DNA of 64,000 nt, taken from Blastococcus litoris (GTDB taxonomy: Bacteria > Actinomycetota > Actinomycetes > Mycobacteriales > Geodermatophilaceae). The translations under genes were made by a program, and so were the position numbers. The notes beneath the pieces were generated by a model. It did no database searches, had not been told where the DNA came from, and saw nothing but the letters and a program-made list of their open reading frames with translations. Below are positions 17,608 through 27,911 of this stretch, one piece after another (the stretch's first letter is position 1; every line of letters starts with the position of its first letter). Where the stretch lies: positions 1 to 64,000 of the forward strand of contig NZ_QCZF01000012.1 in assembly GCF_003075095.1 (NCBI RefSeq). Reading direction: 5' to 3'.

Positions 17608-18639
17608 GTGTCCCGCGACGTCCGCTCCGGGTCTGCCGCCCGGCGCACCGCACCGACGGCCCGCCGGACCTCCGCCCGTCCGGCCGCGTCCGGCCGACGC
17701 GGGGCGCCGGGCGCCGGTCGGCCCGCGGACACCGTGGTCGTCGGCGCCGTACCCCCGGGTGCACGGGCCGCCGGCGCGCTGCTGGTGCTCGCCGCCCTGC
17801 TGGGGATCGCCGCCGCCTTCCCCACCTACCTCGTCGTCGGCGGCGAGGAGCTGTCGGCCGTCGACGGGCTGGGCAGCGCCCTCGTCGCGCTGCTCGTGCC
17901 GGTCGCCGGGCTGGCGGTCGGGAGCACGCTGCTGCGCGGGGCGGTGCCGAAGTTCGGTCTCGCCTACGCCGCGGTGGCCGGCGCCCTGGGCGTCGGGCAG
18001 CTGCTCATCGAGATCTACCGGGGGAGCAGTTCCACGGCACGGCCCGGAGTGGAGGTGCTCGCCGGCCAACGGGTTCTCACCACCGGTGTCGAGGCCGGCC
18101 CGGGCTGGGTCCTCGGCGTCGTCGCGCTCGTCGTCACGGTCGTGGCCGGCGTCGTCGCCGTCGCAACGTGGGGCAGGACCGTGATGGACGACGGGGGTGC
18201 GCTGGACGCCGTCCGGTCCGGGATCGCCGGGGCCGCCGTGCTGCTGGGCGTCGCGACGGTGCTCTGCCTCAGCCTGCCGGCCGCCGACGTGCCGGACAGG
18301 CTGGTCGTCGATCCCGCGACCGGGCTCGAGACCGTCGTGACCCAGGAGGGTCCGCAGGCACTGCTCGAACGCCCGGGCCTCGCGCTGATGGGTGGACTGC
18401 TGCTGGCCGGAGCGGTGGTGCTCTGCTCGGTCGTGGCGCCGTCCCTGCGCCCGCGCCTCGCCGTGGTGGGCGGGTTGCTCGCGATCGCCGTCGCCGTCCT
18501 GGCCGCCGCCCTCTCCGGGCTCCGGGACGCTGCGGCGTCCGACGAGCTCGAGTGGACCCTCCCCGGGGTGGGCCTGCTCGTCACCGGCGTCGGCTACGCG
18601 GTCCTCACCGCGCTGGCCTGGCGGCTGCGCCGGGGCTGA
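17608..18639 (+). CDS. Eight-helix membrane protein of unknown function
   Basis: A 343-residue protein with a basic, Ala/Arg/Ser-rich cytoplasmic N-terminus of about 50 residues and then eight predicted transmembrane helices, beginning [20 protein letters not shown] and ending [20 protein letters not shown]. Extracytoplasmic loops carry some charged residues ([19 protein letters not shown]). I recognise no family; it resembles actinobacterial Trp-biosynthesis-region or ESX-neighbour membrane proteins only in topology. GTG at 17608 is preceded by GAAGGGGG, while the frame runs upstream to 17386 without a better start. The B12-binding gene begins 32 nt downstream. Confidence 0.75.
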   Translation: MSRDVRSGSAARRTAPTARRTSARPAASGRRGAPGAGRPADTVVVGAVPPGARAAGALLVLAALLGIAAAFPTYLVVGGEELSAVDGLGSALVALLVPVAGLAVGSTLLRGAVPKFGLAYAAVAGALGVGQLLIEIYRGSSSTARPGVEVLAGQRVLTTGVEAGPGWVLGVVALVVTVVAGVVAVATWGRTVMDDGGALDAVRSGIAGAAVLLGVATVLCLSLPAADVPDRLVVDPATGLETVVTQEGPQALLERPGLALMGGLLLAGAVVLCSVVAPSLRPRLAVVGGLLAIAVAVLAAALSGLRDAAASDELEWTLPGVGLLVTGVGYAVLTALAWRLRRG

Positions 18640-18658
18640 CCGGCGACGGCCGTCTGCA

Positions 18659-18664
18659 TAAGGT
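18659..18664 (+). promoter_or_regulatory. -10 element of the B12-binding protein gene
   Basis: TAAGGT ends 7 nt before the GTG at 18672 with no ribosome binding site between, so a leaderless transcript is likely. Confidence 0.5.
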
Positions 18665-18671
18665 GCGGGGC

Positions 18672-19073
18672 GTGGACGAACGCATCCGGGTGGTCATCGC
18701 CAAGCCGGGCCTCGACGGGCACGACCGCGGCGCCAAGATCGTGGCGCGGGCGCTGCGCGACGCCGGCATGGAGGTCGTCTACACCGGCCTGCACCAGACC
18801 CCCGAGCAGATCGTCGAGACCGTCGTCCAGGAGGACGCCGACGCCGTCGGCCTGTCCGTCCTCTCGGGGGCGCACATGACGCTGTTCGCCCGGCTCCGGG
18901 AGCTGATGGACGAGCGCGGCATCGACGACGTCGTCGTCTTCGGCGGCGGGATCATCCCGGACGAGGACATTCCCGAGCTCGAGCGGCTGGGCGTCGGGCG
19001 CATCTTCACGCCCGGCGCCACCACCACCGAGATCGTCGACTGGGTCCAGCGCAACGTCGGCGCGGCCGCCTAA
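18672..19073 (+). CDS. Stand-alone cobalamin (B12)-binding domain protein
   Basis: A 133-residue protein that is just the C-terminal B12-binding domain of methylmalonyl-CoA mutase-type enzymes. The base-off signature DxHxxG is at residues 15-20 in [14 protein letters not shown], the SxL motif in LSVLSGAH, and the GG loop in [11 protein letters not shown]. Such small subunits partner with a separate TIM-barrel mutase subunit (methylmalonyl-, isobutyryl- or 2-hydroxyisobutyryl-CoA mutase). No such subunit is in this window, so the reaction cannot be named. The stop overlaps that of the convergent CocE-type gene by 4 nt. Confidence 0.9.
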   Translation: MDERIRVVIAKPGLDGHDRGAKIVARALRDAGMEVVYTGLHQTPEQIVETVVQEDADAVGLSVLSGAHMTLFARLRELMDERGIDDVVVFGGGIIPDEDIPELERLGVGRIFTPGATTTEIVDWVQRNVGAAA

Positions 19074-20944
19074 CCCACCACGGGGACGGTCAGCTGCTGG
19101 CCCCGTCCCGGCCCGGTGGTCAGCGTGACCGGCTGGGGGAGCGTGGACCCGCGGTAGGCGAGGTCGCCACCGGCGAGGACGACGGCGAGCCGGTGCCCGC
19201 GCTCGAACCGGTGCACGATCCCCGGCAGCTCGATGGTGACCGGCTTCGTGACGTCGGCGACGCGGACCGGCGAGATCAGCCGGTTCGGCAGCTCGATCGC
19301 GCCGTCCGGGCCGATGTCGTAGACCTTCGCGTGGACGACGAGCTGGCCGGCCGGGCCACCCGCCTGGGTCGCCGCCACCGTCGGTGCGTCGAGCCGCACG
19401 GTCAGCCGCGGCGAGCCCACGACGTCCATAGCCCGGGTCAGCGGCGCGGTCGCGAAGCGGATCGCCGTCCCGGGCGGATCGGTCACCGGCCCGCTCTGGT
19501 CGAGCGCCGAGGTCTCGGTGTAGTTCGGCCCGACCGGCGCCACCCCGCTGTAGGCGCTCAGGCCCGGGACGACCTGCGTCGGGGAGGTGACCAGGGCGCC
19601 GTCCCGGCCGCCGGCGCTGGAACCGGACAGGTGGAAGGTCCGCTCGGTGCCGACCGGGTAGGACGGCGCGACGGCGTAGGACCGGGTGATGTCGCCGGTC
19701 GCCTCGTAGACCCAGTCGCGGTAGTAGGCGAAGCCCTGGGGCGGCTTGGGCCCGCGGTCACGGACGTAGTGGTCGAACCACGCCAGCGCCGCCTTGCCCT
19801 GCAGCGACTGCGCGGGGTGGCGCATGTCCAGCTCACCCGGCTTGGGGGTGGAGCTGCTGTGCCCCCACGATTGCCAGACGAGCGAGACCGGCGTCCCCTG
19901 CCGCCGGAGCGCGGTGTAGGTGGCCACGGACTCCTGGAGGTTGAACAGGGTGTCGGCCTGCCCCTGCCCGATGAGCGTCGGCACCCGCACGTCGCGCATG
20001 TAGCTGGCCACCGAGTTCGAGCGCAGGTAGTCGACCGACGCCTGGGTCGGGTAGCCGATCGTGGCGACCTCGGCGAGCGCCCGGCAGACCTCGGGCTCGA
20101 AGTTCGCGCAGTTCTCCGCCTGCGAGGCCTGCTGGAAGAAGGCGGTGAACGCCTCGGGGTCGGCGAGCGCCTGCAGGTCCTGCGCGCCGTTGATGACGCC
20201 GACGGTCGTGAACAGGGCCGCCCACTGGTACTTGAAGACGCCGCTGTTCCCCGAGCTCACCGAGCCGCTGCGCGCGGTGCCCTGCGGCAACCCGCTGTTG
20301 TCCGGTGCGAGGGAGTAGGAGAGGTCGTTCCAGGTGATCAGCGGGATGATCGCGTCGACCCGCGGGGTGCCGGCGGCCTTCTCGAAGCCCGCGGTCGCGA
20401 ACTGGATCTGCCCGCCGTAGGAGCCACCGGTCATGCCGACCTGGGGGTCGTACCGCACGCCCGTCCTCGCGTCCTCGCGGACCACCTGGTCGATCCGCAC
20501 CGGCTGCCCGGTGGCGTCGTCGACGGCGCTGATCGCGGGGTCCCCGCCGAGGAACCGGACCAGCTGGCCGGCCGCGTTCCCGTCGTGCTCGCGGTCGTCG
20601 AGGGTGATGGGGCAGTTGTCGCCGTCGACGAAGCCGAGGCCCGTGTAGGAGAGCGTCACGTAGCCCTGCTCGCCGAAGCCCTGCGCGAGGTCGGCCTGGT
20701 CGTCCTTGGTGCCCCCGAAGCCGTTGGTCGCCAGCAGCGCCGGGGCGGGGCGGGCCTTGCTGACCCCGGCCGGGACGTAGAGGTCGGCGTCGATCCGGCA
20801 CGTCCGGTTCTCCGGCCCGAGACCCGTCACGGTGATCGTCAGGTCCCGCGGGGTGATCTCGGACGCGGACGCCGGTGGCGCGAGCGCGGCCATGCCCCCG
20901 GCGGTCAGCATGGTGGTGACCAGGACGGTCGTTGCTCGGCGCAC
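19070..20944 (-). CDS. Secreted CocE/NonD-family hydrolase (Xaa-Pro dipeptidyl-peptidase-like)
   Basis: A 624-residue exported serine hydrolase. The signal peptide is [17 protein letters not shown] followed by a hydrophobic stretch and PASASEI, with likely cleavage after about residue 28. The catalytic domain has the nucleophile S175 in [10 protein letters not shown], a probable acid in QGQADTLFN and histidine in WGHSS. A C-terminal jelly-roll domain typical of cocaine esterase and X-Pro dipeptidyl-peptidases follows. Substrate could be a peptide or ester. GTG at 20944 has GAGGAG 5 nt upstream; earlier in-frame starts lack a site. Divergent from sucC. Confidence 0.88.
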   Translation of the reverse strand: MRRATTVLVTTMLTAGGMAALAPPASASEITPRDLTITVTGLGPENRTCRIDADLYVPAGVSKARPAPALLATNGFGGTKDDQADLAQGFGEQGYVTLSYTGLGFVDGDNCPITLDDREHDGNAAGQLVRFLGGDPAISAVDDATGQPVRIDQVVREDARTGVRYDPQVGMTGGSYGGQIQFATAGFEKAAGTPRVDAIIPLITWNDLSYSLAPDNSGLPQGTARSGSVSSGNSGVFKYQWAALFTTVGVINGAQDLQALADPEAFTAFFQQASQAENCANFEPEVCRALAEVATIGYPTQASVDYLRSNSVASYMRDVRVPTLIGQGQADTLFNLQESVATYTALRRQGTPVSLVWQSWGHSSSTPKPGELDMRHPAQSLQGKAALAWFDHYVRDRGPKPPQGFAYYRDWVYEATGDITRSYAVAPSYPVGTERTFHLSGSSAGGRDGALVTSPTQVVPGLSAYSGVAPVGPNYTETSALDQSGPVTDPPGTAIRFATAPLTRAMDVVGSPRLTVRLDAPTVAATQAGGPAGQLVVHAKVYDIGPDGAIELPNRLISPVRVADVTKPVTIELPGIVHRFERGHRLAVVLAGGDLAYRGSTLPQPVTLTTGPGRGQQLTVPVVG

Positions 20945-21086
20945 GGGGACTCCTCGTCGTCGAGGTGCGTCGGTCAGGGCACGTGCAGGCGGAACTCCGG
21001 CCCGTTGGGGTGACGCATCCTGTGATGCGCCCCACCCGGCCCGCACCCCTACAACGCCCGGAGGCGCGAGGAGGTTACGGGCGGGC

Positions 21087-21092
21087 TACGGT
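21087..21092 (+). promoter_or_regulatory. -10 element of sucC (leaderless start)
   Basis: TACGGT ends 8 nt before the GTG at 21101. No ribosome binding site is present, so sucCD is probably transcribed as a leaderless mRNA. Confidence 0.5.
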
Positions 21093-21100
21093 GCCTGTTC

Positions 21101-22261
21101 GTGGATCTCTTCGAGTACCAGGCCCGTGACCTGTTGGCCTCGCACGGTGTCCCCGTGCTCCCCGGCGGCGTCGCCGACACCCCCGAGCAGGCGGAGGCGA
21201 TCGCCCGCGAGATCGGGCAGACCGTCGTCGTCAAGGCGCAGGTGAAGGTGGGCGGCCGCGGCAAGGCCGGTGGCGTCAAGCTCGCCGACAACCCCGAGGA
21301 CGCCAAGGCGCGCGCCCAGGACATCCTCGGGCTGGACATCAAGGGGCACATCACGCACCGCGTGATGGTGGCCCAGGCCAGCGACATCGCCGAGGAGTAC
21401 TACTTCTCCTACCTGCTCGACCGCTCCAACCGCACCTTCCTGGCCATGGCCTCGAAGGAGGGCGGCATGGAGATCGAGCAGCTCGCGGTCGAGCGGCCCG
21501 AGGCCCTGGCCCGGATCCCCGTCGATGCGTCGAAGGGCGTCGACGAGGCCACGGCGGCCGAGATCGTCGACGCGGCGAACTTCCCGGCCGAGGTGCGCGA
21601 CCAGGTGATCGCGATCGCCGTCCAGCTGTGGGACGTGTTCTCCAAGGAGGACGCCACGCTGGTCGAGGTCAACCCGCTGGCCAAGGCGCCCGACGGCACC
21701 GTGCTCGCGCTCGACGCGAAGGTGACCCTCGACGAGAACGCGTCCTTCCGCCAGGAGGGCCACGCCGCGCTCGAGGACACCGCCGCGGCCGACCCGCTCG
21801 AGGCGCGCGCCAAGGAGAAGGACCTCAACTACGTCAAGCTCGAGGGCGAGGTCGGGATCATCGGCAACGGTGCCGGCCTGGTCATGAGCACCCTCGACGT
21901 CGTGGCCTACGCCGGTGAGGAGTTCGGCGGCGTCAAGCCGGCCAACTTCCTCGACATCGGTGGCGGTGCCTCCGCGGAGGTCATGGCCAACGGCCTGGAG
22001 ATCATCCTCTCCGACCCCGCCGTCAAGAGCGTCTTCGTCAACGTCTTCGGTGGCATCACCGCCTGCGACGCGGTGGCGAACGGCATCGTCAGCGCCCTGG
22101 GCATCCTCGGCGACGAGGCGACCAAGCCGCTCGTCGTCCGCCTGGACGGCAACAACGTCGACGAGGGCCGCCGCATCCTCGCCGAGGCCAACCACCCGCT
22201 GGTGACCGTGGTCGACACGATGGACGGCGCCGCGCGCCGGGCCGCCGAACTCGCCGCCTGA
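21101..22261 (+). CDS. sucC: Succinate-CoA ligase (ADP-forming), beta subunit
   Basis: The 386-residue beta subunit of succinyl-CoA synthetase, which makes ATP or GTP from succinyl-CoA in the TCA cycle. The N-terminal ATP-grasp domain shows [17 protein letters not shown] and [17 protein letters not shown]; the C-terminal CoA-ligase domain contains the nucleotide-side loop [14 protein letters not shown]. Length matches the family. GTG at 21101 is set by the -10 element 8 nt upstream. sucD follows after 31 nt, so the subunits are co-expressed. Confidence 0.97.
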   Translation: MDLFEYQARDLLASHGVPVLPGGVADTPEQAEAIAREIGQTVVVKAQVKVGGRGKAGGVKLADNPEDAKARAQDILGLDIKGHITHRVMVAQASDIAEEYYFSYLLDRSNRTFLAMASKEGGMEIEQLAVERPEALARIPVDASKGVDEATAAEIVDAANFPAEVRDQVIAIAVQLWDVFSKEDATLVEVNPLAKAPDGTVLALDAKVTLDENASFRQEGHAALEDTAAADPLEARAKEKDLNYVKLEGEVGIIGNGAGLVMSTLDVVAYAGEEFGGVKPANFLDIGGGASAEVMANGLEIILSDPAVKSVFVNVFGGITACDAVANGIVSALGILGDEATKPLVVRLDGNNVDEGRRILAEANHPLVTVVDTMDGAARRAAELAA

Positions 22262-22292
22262 TCGCCGCCCCCACTCCGGACAGGACACCAGA

Positions 22293-23171
22293 ATGTCGAT
22301 CTTCCTCAACGAGAACAGCAAGGTCATCGTCCAGGGCATGACCGGCTCCGAGGGCAGCAAGCACACCCAGCGCATGCTGGCCTCGGGCACCGCGATCGTC
22401 GGTGGCGTGAACCCGCGCAAGGCCGGCACGAGCGTCGACTTCGACGGCGCCAGCGTCCCGGTGTTCGGCGGCGTGGCGGAGGCGATGAAGGAGACCGGCG
22501 CCGACGTCAGCGTCATCTTCGTGCCCCCGCCGTTCGCCAAGGCCGCCGTCATCGAGGCCGTGGACGCGGGCATCGGGCTCGCCGTCGTCATCACCGAGGG
22601 CATCCCGGTGCACGACTCGACCTACTTCTGGGCGCACGCCCAGGGCAGCTCCACCCGCATCATCGGCCCGAACTGCCCGGGTCTGATCAGCCCCGGGCGC
22701 TCGAACGCCGGCATCATCCCGGCCAACATCACCAAGCAGGGCAGGATCGGCCTGGTCTCGAAGTCGGGCACGCTGACCTACCAGATGATGTACGAGCTCC
22801 GGGACATCGGTTTCTCCACCGCCGTCGGCATCGGCGGTGACCCGGTCATCGGCACCACGCACATCGACTGCCTCCAGGCGTTCCAGGACGACCCGGAGAC
22901 CGAGGCCATCGTGATGATCGGCGAGATCGGCGGCGACGCCGAGGAGCGCGCCGCCGACTTCGTGAAGGCCAACGTCACGAAGCCGGTGGTCGGCTACGTC
23001 GCCGGCTTCACCGCGCCCGAGGGCAAGACCATGGGCCACGCCGGCGCGATCGTCTCCGGTTCGGCCGGCACCGCGCAGGCCAAGAAGGAGGCCCTCGAGG
23101 CCGCCGGTGTGCGCGTCGGGAAGACCCCGTCGGAGACCGCCCGCCTCATGCGGGAGATCGTCGGCGGCTGA
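22293..23171 (+). CDS. sucD: Succinate-CoA ligase (ADP-forming), alpha subunit
   Basis: The 292-residue alpha subunit, with an N-terminal CoA-binding Rossmann domain ([19 protein letters not shown]). Its active-site histidine, phosphorylated in catalysis, lies in the late [17 protein letters not shown] segment. [11 protein letters not shown] is also characteristic. It pairs with sucC directly upstream; an AGGAC site precedes the ATG. A strong 20-bp-stem terminator follows the stop, closing the operon. Confidence 0.97.
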   Translation: MSIFLNENSKVIVQGMTGSEGSKHTQRMLASGTAIVGGVNPRKAGTSVDFDGASVPVFGGVAEAMKETGADVSVIFVPPPFAKAAVIEAVDAGIGLAVVITEGIPVHDSTYFWAHAQGSSTRIIGPNCPGLISPGRSNAGIIPANITKQGRIGLVSKSGTLTYQMMYELRDIGFSTAVGIGGDPVIGTTHIDCLQAFQDDPETEAIVMIGEIGGDAEERAADFVKANVTKPVVGYVAGFTAPEGKTMGHAGAIVSGSAGTAQAKKEALEAAGVRVGKTPSETARLMREIVGG

Positions 23172-23180
23172 CGCCGCTCG

Positions 23181-23225
23181 CGCCGCTGCCCGGTGTCCCC
23201 AGACGGGGGACACCGGGCAGCGGCG
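23181..23225 (+). terminator. Intrinsic terminator of sucCD
   Basis: Perfect 20-bp inverted repeat, arms 23181-23200 and 23206-23225, with a 5-nt loop, 10 nt after the sucD stop. There is no T tract, in line with the other terminators of the window. Confidence 0.85.
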
Positions 23226-23341
23226 TCTCCGGGGTCCTGCGAAGATCACGTTCGGACGACGACACGCGAGGCGCCGTTGCCCGGCCGCCGCGCGGCGGCC
23301 ACGATGCGCCTCGCCCATCCCCACTGCGAGGAGCGCCCGAC

Positions 23342-24448
23342 ATGACCTCCAGCCAGCCGCCCCAGCCGCCCTCGGGCGAGCAGCCGGGGCCCGGGCACCC
23401 GCAGCAGCCCCCGCCGCCGGCGCAGCCGCCGTACGGGCAGCAGCCCCCGCAGGGCTACGGGAGCCCGCAGGGTCCGGGTCACCAGCCCCCGCCGGGCTAC
23501 CAGCCGCCACCCGCCCAGCAGCCCCCACCGGGCTACGGCCAGCCGCCCCCGCCCGGCTACGGGCAGCCGCCCGGCTACGGCCCGCCTCCGGGTTACGGCC
23601 CGCCGCCCGGCTACGGGCCGCCGCAGGGCTACCAGCCCGGCTACGGCCAGCCGGGGTGGGGCCCGCCCCCCGGGTACCCGCCGGTCCGGCCCGCGGGCAG
23701 CGGCTTCTCCTTCGATCTGAAGCGGCTTCGGGTCGCCGACTACGTCATCGCCGCCGGGACGGTCCTCTACTTCGTCTGGGCGCTGTTCCCGTGGGAGACC
23801 TTCGGGGACGACTTCTTCAGCTTCAGCCGCAGCGGCTTCGACTTCAGCAACGTGACGTCGGCGTTCGTCCTGCTCGTCCTCGCCACGGCGTGGGCGCTGC
23901 TCCCGGCCTTCGTCGACCTGAAGCTCGGCTTCCCGCGGTCGTGGGTCACCGTCGCGCTCACGGCGCTGGCCTGGCTGCTCACCCTGTTCGCCTGGCTGGA
24001 GAGCATGGACACCGGGTTCACCGTGTGGCCCCTGCTCGGCTTCCTGACCTCGACCGCGGTGCTGGTGATCGCCGGGCTGTCCCTGATCCCCGAGATCCGC
24101 AACCGGCCGTCCCTGCCGAGCGGGCTGGCCGGTGCCGCCCAGTGGGCCAACCAGCCCGCCCCGGACTTCGGCCAGCGCCCGGGCGGCCCGCAGCAGGCCT
24201 ACGGCCAGCAGGGACCGGGCCAGCACGGGCTCGGGCAGCAGGGGCACGGGCAGCAGGGGCACGGCCCGGGCTACGGGCAGCCCGGCCAGCAGTACGGGCA
24301 GCCGGCCCAGCCCTACTCGTCGGCCCCACCGCCGCCGCCTCCGCAGTCGGCCCCGGCCCCGCCTCCGGCGCCGCCGTCCGAGGGCGGCTCGACCGCGTCC
24401 GGTGAGGGCTCGGGCACTCCCGGTTCCGGCGAGCGGCCTCCCGCCTGA
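23342..24448 (+). CDS. DUF5336-like proline/glutamine-rich membrane protein (Rv0954-like)
   Basis: A 368-residue protein in three parts. Residues 1-120 are a low-complexity cytoplasmic tail of repeated PPPGYGQ/QPPGYG units. Residues about 135-255 contain four transmembrane helices (DYVIAAGTVLYFVWALFPW first). The rest is again Gln/Gly/Pro-rich with GQQGHGQ repeats. Position between sucD and perM equals that of Rv0954 in M. tuberculosis, reported to be linked to the divisome; that function is carried over by synteny only. ATG at 23342 follows GAGGAG. The Pro-rich repeats probably mediate protein contacts rather than catalysis. Confidence 0.78.
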   Translation: MTSSQPPQPPSGEQPGPGHPQQPPPPAQPPYGQQPPQGYGSPQGPGHQPPPGYQPPPAQQPPPGYGQPPPPGYGQPPGYGPPPGYGPPPGYGPPQGYQPGYGQPGWGPPPGYPPVRPAGSGFSFDLKRLRVADYVIAAGTVLYFVWALFPWETFGDDFFSFSRSGFDFSNVTSAFVLLVLATAWALLPAFVDLKLGFPRSWVTVALTALAWLLTLFAWLESMDTGFTVWPLLGFLTSTAVLVIAGLSLIPEIRNRPSLPSGLAGAAQWANQPAPDFGQRPGGPQQAYGQQGPGQHGLGQQGHGQQGHGPGYGQPGQQYGQPAQPYSSAPPPPPPQSAPAPPPAPPSEGGSTASGEGSGTPGSGERPPA

Positions 24449-24452
24449 TCGA

Positions 24453-24492
24453 CGCGCCGGGACCGCCCGATATCGGGTCCGGTCCCGGCGCG
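24453..24492 (+). terminator. Intrinsic terminator after the DUF5336-like gene
   Basis: A 12-bp perfect stem (24453-24464 with 24481-24492) encloses a second self-complementary segment CCCGATATCGGG. It begins 5 nt after the stop codon and lies before the separate perM promoter region. Confidence 0.75.
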
Positions 24493-24520
24493 TGCGGCCG
24501 CGTCGGCCCCCTCCTCTTGC

Positions 24521-24526
24521 GAGAGT
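24521..24526 (+). promoter_or_regulatory. Weak -10 element of perM
   Basis: GAGAGT ends 6 nt before the GTG at 24533. It fits NANNNT only loosely, and a G-rich run between it and the start could instead act as a poor ribosome binding site. Confidence 0.3.
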
Positions 24527-24532
24527 GGGGAC

Positions 24533-25708
24533 GTGGTCTCCCTGCTCGCGCGCCTGCCCCGGACCGGCCGTGCGGGCTCCGTACCGGTCGTCGCGCTGGC
24601 CGGCGCCGCGGCTCTGGCCGTCAGCGCCGCCGCCCTGGCAGGTCTCGCCCTCGCGCTGGTCGTCGTCCAGACCCTCGACCCGAGCGGCGGCCGGTCCGTC
24701 GGTGACTCGGTCGTGCTGGCCGGCCGGCTGTTGCTCCTCGCCCAGGGCGGGGAGCTCGGCCTCGACTCCGGCCCGCTGGTGCTCGCGCCGCTGCTGCTCA
24801 CGCTCGGCCTCGCGTGGGGGCTGTCCCAGGCCGGCCGCGGGATCGCCCGCGTGCGACCGCCGTCGTCCGGAGCCGATGCGGCCCGGGCGGTGGGCACGGT
24901 CGTCGCCGTCCACGTGCTCCTCACCGTCGTCCTGGCTCTGGTCGTGGACGCGCCCGGCGCGCGGGTCGGGCTGCTCCGGACGGTGGCCGGTGCCGCCGTG
25001 CTGGCACTCGTGGCCACGGGCTGGGGCGTCGCGCGCGAGTCGGGCTCCCTCGACGCGGTGCTCGACCGCGGCTCCACCCGCGCGGTGCTGCGCGGGGTCG
25101 TGGCCGGGCTGCTGACGGCGCTCGCGCTGTGCACCGGTGTCGTGGCGGTCGCCCTGGTCTCCGACGCCGGCGGCTACGCGGCGCTGTCGGGCTCGCTGGG
25201 CGGCGCCGGCGCGGGTGCGGTCGGGCTCGCCGGGCTGGCCCTGCTCCTGCTGCCCAACGCGGCGGGAGCCGTGCTCGGGCTCGCCGCCGGGCCCGGCTTC
25301 CACGTCGGCTCCGGCACCTTCGTCTCGGTGCACGGTGTGACCCTCGACGCCGTCCCCGCCCTGCCGATGCTCGCCGCCCTGCCCGACACCCAGGCCGTCC
25401 CGCTGATCGCGTTCGTCTCCCAGGCGATCCCGGCGCTGGCCGGGCTGGTCGCCGGTACGGCGGTGGGCCGCTGGCTCGGCGACGAGCACGGTGGCTCGGT
25501 CGTGGCCGGGCTGAACGGTGTCCTGACCGGGGTGCTGCTCGGGGTGGCCGGCGGGGTGCTGGTCTGGATCGCGGGGGGATCCCTCGGCGACGGCGCCCTC
25601 GCCGAGGTGGGCGCCCCCCCGGTGGCCACGGGTATCGCGATCGCCGCCCAGAGCGGTATCGCGGCGGCGGTCGCCGCAGCCGTCGCCCGCTGGCGGGCCC
25701 ACGGCTGA
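24533..25708 (+). CDS. perM: DUF6350 polytopic membrane protein, PerM-like
   Basis: A 391-residue, very hydrophobic protein with about nine or ten helices, starting [12 protein letters not shown] after the first helix and ending with a helix before RWRAHG. The family (DUF6350) includes M. tuberculosis PerM (Rv0955), an integral membrane protein tied to cell division and persistence. That gene also stands between Rv0954 and purN, so orthology is likely. Residues [19 protein letters not shown] near the C-terminus form a conserved-looking loop and helix. GTG at 24533 is the only suitable start. purN begins 44 nt downstream from its own promoter. Confidence 0.85.
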   Translation: MVSLLARLPRTGRAGSVPVVALAGAAALAVSAAALAGLALALVVVQTLDPSGGRSVGDSVVLAGRLLLLAQGGELGLDSGPLVLAPLLLTLGLAWGLSQAGRGIARVRPPSSGADAARAVGTVVAVHVLLTVVLALVVDAPGARVGLLRTVAGAAVLALVATGWGVARESGSLDAVLDRGSTRAVLRGVVAGLLTALALCTGVVAVALVSDAGGYAALSGSLGGAGAGAVGLAGLALLLLPNAAGAVLGLAAGPGFHVGSGTFVSVHGVTLDAVPALPMLAALPDTQAVPLIAFVSQAIPALAGLVAGTAVGRWLGDEHGGSVVAGLNGVLTGVLLGVAGGVLVWIAGGSLGDGALAEVGAPPVATGIAIAAQSGIAAAVAAAVARWRAHG

Positions 25709-25739
25709 CGGCGCCGACGGTCGCGCCCGGGCCCGCGGC

Positions 25740-25745
25740 TAGGGT
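25740..25745 (+). promoter_or_regulatory. -10 element of purN (leaderless start)
   Basis: TAGGGT ends 7 nt before the GTG at 25753; no ribosome binding site is present. This settles the purN start, since the open frame runs far upstream through perM. Confidence 0.55.
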
Positions 25746-25752
25746 TCCGTGC

Positions 25753-26364
25753 GTGCCCGCCACCGAGCCCGTCGAGCGGGCCCGTGTCGCCGTCCTGCTG
25801 TCCGGCACCGGCTCCCTGTGCGCCGCGCTGCTCGCCGCGGCCGACGACCCCGCCTACCCCGCGACGGTCGTGGTCGTGGGCGCCGACCGGGAGGCGGCCG
25901 GCCTGGAGCACGCCCGCCGGCGCGGTATCCCGACGTTCGTCCGCGCGCTGGGCGACCACCCCGACCGGGCCGCGTGGGACCGCGCGCTGGCCGCCGAGCT
26001 GGCCGCGCACCGGCCGGACCTCGTGGTGTCGGCCGGGTTCATGAAGCTGGTCGGTCCGGCGGTGCTGGACGCCTTCGGCGGACGGCTCGTCAACACCCAC
26101 CCCGCGCTGCTGCCGGCCTTCCCCGGCGCGCACGCCGTGCGCGACGCGCTGGCCGCCGGGGCGACGGTGACCGGCGCGACCGTGCACGTCGTCGACGCCG
26201 GTCTCGACACGGGTCCCGTCCTCGCCCAGCGCGAGGTCGCCGTCCGGCCGGACGACGACGAGGACCAGTTGCACGAACGGATCAAGGAAGTGGAGCGAGA
26301 GCTCCTGGTGGAGACGGTGGCGCAGCTCGTCACCGCCGAGCTGACGAGGAAGAGCGACCGATGA
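25753..26364 (+). CDS. purN: Phosphoribosylglycinamide formyltransferase
   Basis: PurN transfers a formyl group from 10-formyl-THF to GAR in purine synthesis. The 203-residue protein shows [16 protein letters not shown] at the N-terminus, the catalytic Asn-His pair in [15 protein letters not shown] and the aspartate in [11 protein letters not shown]. The usual GxGSN motif reads GTGSL here, a mild departure. GTG at 25753 is fixed by TAGGGT 7 nt upstream. The stop overlaps the purH start by 4 nt (ATGA), so the two are translationally coupled. folD, which makes the formyl donor, lies 3 kb downstream. Confidence 0.95.
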   Translation: MPATEPVERARVAVLLSGTGSLCAALLAAADDPAYPATVVVVGADREAAGLEHARRRGIPTFVRALGDHPDRAAWDRALAAELAAHRPDLVVSAGFMKLVGPAVLDAFGGRLVNTHPALLPAFPGAHAVRDALAAGATVTGATVHVVDAGLDTGPVLAQREVAVRPDDDEDQLHERIKEVERELLVETVAQLVTAELTRKSDR

Positions 26365-27911
26365 CCGACCGCACCCCGATCCGCCGTGCCCTGCTCGGCG
26401 TCTACGACAAGACCGGTGTGGAGGAGCTGGCCGCCGGACTGGCCGCCGCCGGCGTGGAACTGGTCAGCACCGGCGCGACCGCGCGCCGCATCGCCGAGGC
26501 GGGCATCCCCGTCACCCCGGTCGAGCAGGTCACCGGCTTCCCCGAGTGCCTCGACGGCCGGGTCAAGACCCTGCACCCGGCGGTGCACGCGGGCATCCTG
26601 GCCGACCGCCGCAAGCCCGAGCACGTGGCGCAGCTCGACGAGCTCGGCATCGCGCCCTTCGACCTGGTGGTCGTGAACCTCTACCCGTTCACCGAGACCG
26701 TCGCCTCCGGTGCCAGCGCCGACGAGTGCGTCGAGCAGATCGACATCGGCGGCCCCGCGATGGTGCGGGCGGCGGCGAAGAACCACCCGTCGGTCGCCGT
26801 CGTGGTCGACCCCGCCCGCTACGCAGACGTCCTGGCGGCCGTCGGCGCCGGCGGCTTCACGCTGGCCGAGCGGCAGAAGCTGGCCGCGGCCGCGTTCCGG
26901 CACACGGCCTCCTACGACATCGCCGTCGCGTCGTGGCTGGGCAACGTCGTCGCACCGGACGACGACAGCGGCTTCCCCGCCTGGGTGGGCGCGAGCTGGG
27001 AGCGGGCCGACGTCCTCCGCTACGGCGAGAACCCGCACCAGGGGGCGGCGCTCTACCGCGGCTGGCAGCCCGGGCTGGCGCACGCCGAGCAGCTGCACGG
27101 CAAGCAGATGTCCTACAACAACTACATCGACACCGACGCCGCCTGGCGGGCCGCGCACGACCACGACGACCCCTGCGTCGCGATCATCAAGCACGCCAAC
27201 CCGTGCGGGATCGCCGTCGGCACCGACATCGCCTCGGCGCACCGCAAGGCGCACGCCTGCGACCCCGTGTCGGCCTTCGGCGGGGTGATCGCCGCCAACC
27301 GCGAGATCGACCTGACCATGGCCGAGCAGGTCGCGGAGGTGTTCACCGAGGTGGTCGTGGCGCCGTCGTTCACCGACGACGCGGTGCGCGTGCTGACCGG
27401 CAAGAAGAACATCCGGCTGCTGCGGCTCCCGCACCTGCCCGCGCCCGGCGCCGAGATGCGCCCGATCGGCGGGGGCCTGCTGCTCCAGGTGAAGGACCGG
27501 CTCGACGCCCCCGGTGACGACCCCACCACCTGGACGCTGGCGACCGGCGAGCCGCTCGACGCGGCCGGCCTCGACGACCTGGTGTTCGCCTGGCGCTCGG
27601 TCCGCGCGGTCAAGAGCAACGCGATCCTGCTCGCGCACGACCGGGCCACCGTCGGGGTGGGCATGGGCCAGGTCAACCGGGTCGACGCCGCGCGGCTGGC
27701 GGTGTCGCGCGCAGGGGAGCGGGTCGTGGGCTCCGTCGCCGCGTCCGATGCGTTCTTCCCGTTCGCCGACGGGCTGCAGGTGCTCCTGGAGGCAGGCGTC
27801 CGCGCCGTCGTCCAGCCCGGAGGGTCGGTGCGTGACGACGAGGTGGTCGCCGCGGCGGCCGCCGCCGGCGTGCCGCTGTACCTGACCGGCACGCGCCACT
27901 TCGCGCACTGA
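26361..27911 (+). CDS. purH: Bifunctional AICAR formyltransferase/IMP cyclohydrolase
   Basis: PurH carries out the last two steps to IMP. The 516-residue protein has an N-terminal cyclohydrolase (MGS-fold) domain to about residue 190, with VYDKTG and [17 protein letters not shown]. The C-terminal AICAR transformylase domain has the catalytic Lys-His in IIKHANPCG and a late [10 protein letters not shown] segment. Length and order of domains are normal. It is coupled to purN by ATGA, and its own stop overlaps the next ATG by one base. IMP made here feeds guaB at the left end of the window. Confidence 0.97.
   Translation: MTDRTPIRRALLGVYDKTGVEELAAGLAAAGVELVSTGATARRIAEAGIPVTPVEQVTGFPECLDGRVKTLHPAVHAGILADRRKPEHVAQLDELGIAPFDLVVVNLYPFTETVASGASADECVEQIDIGGPAMVRAAAKNHPSVAVVVDPARYADVLAAVGAGGFTLAERQKLAAAAFRHTASYDIAVASWLGNVVAPDDDSGFPAWVGASWERADVLRYGENPHQGAALYRGWQPGLAHAEQLHGKQMSYNNYIDTDAAWRAAHDHDDPCVAIIKHANPCGIAVGTDIASAHRKAHACDPVSAFGGVIAANREIDLTMAEQVAEVFTEVVVAPSFTDDAVRVLTGKKNIRLLRLPHLPAPGAEMRPIGGGLLLQVKDRLDAPGDDPTTWTLATGEPLDAAGLDDLVFAWRSVRAVKSNAILLAHDRATVGVGMGQVNRVDAARLAVSRAGERVVGSVAASDAFFPFADGLQVLLEAGVRAVVQPGGSVRDDEVVAAAAAAGVPLYLTGTRHFAH

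Noticed and set aside
23402-23680. Short tandem repeats resembling a CRISPR or minisatellite
   Set aside because: They are in-frame codons for PPGYGQ-type units within the DUF5336-like protein, without regular spacers.
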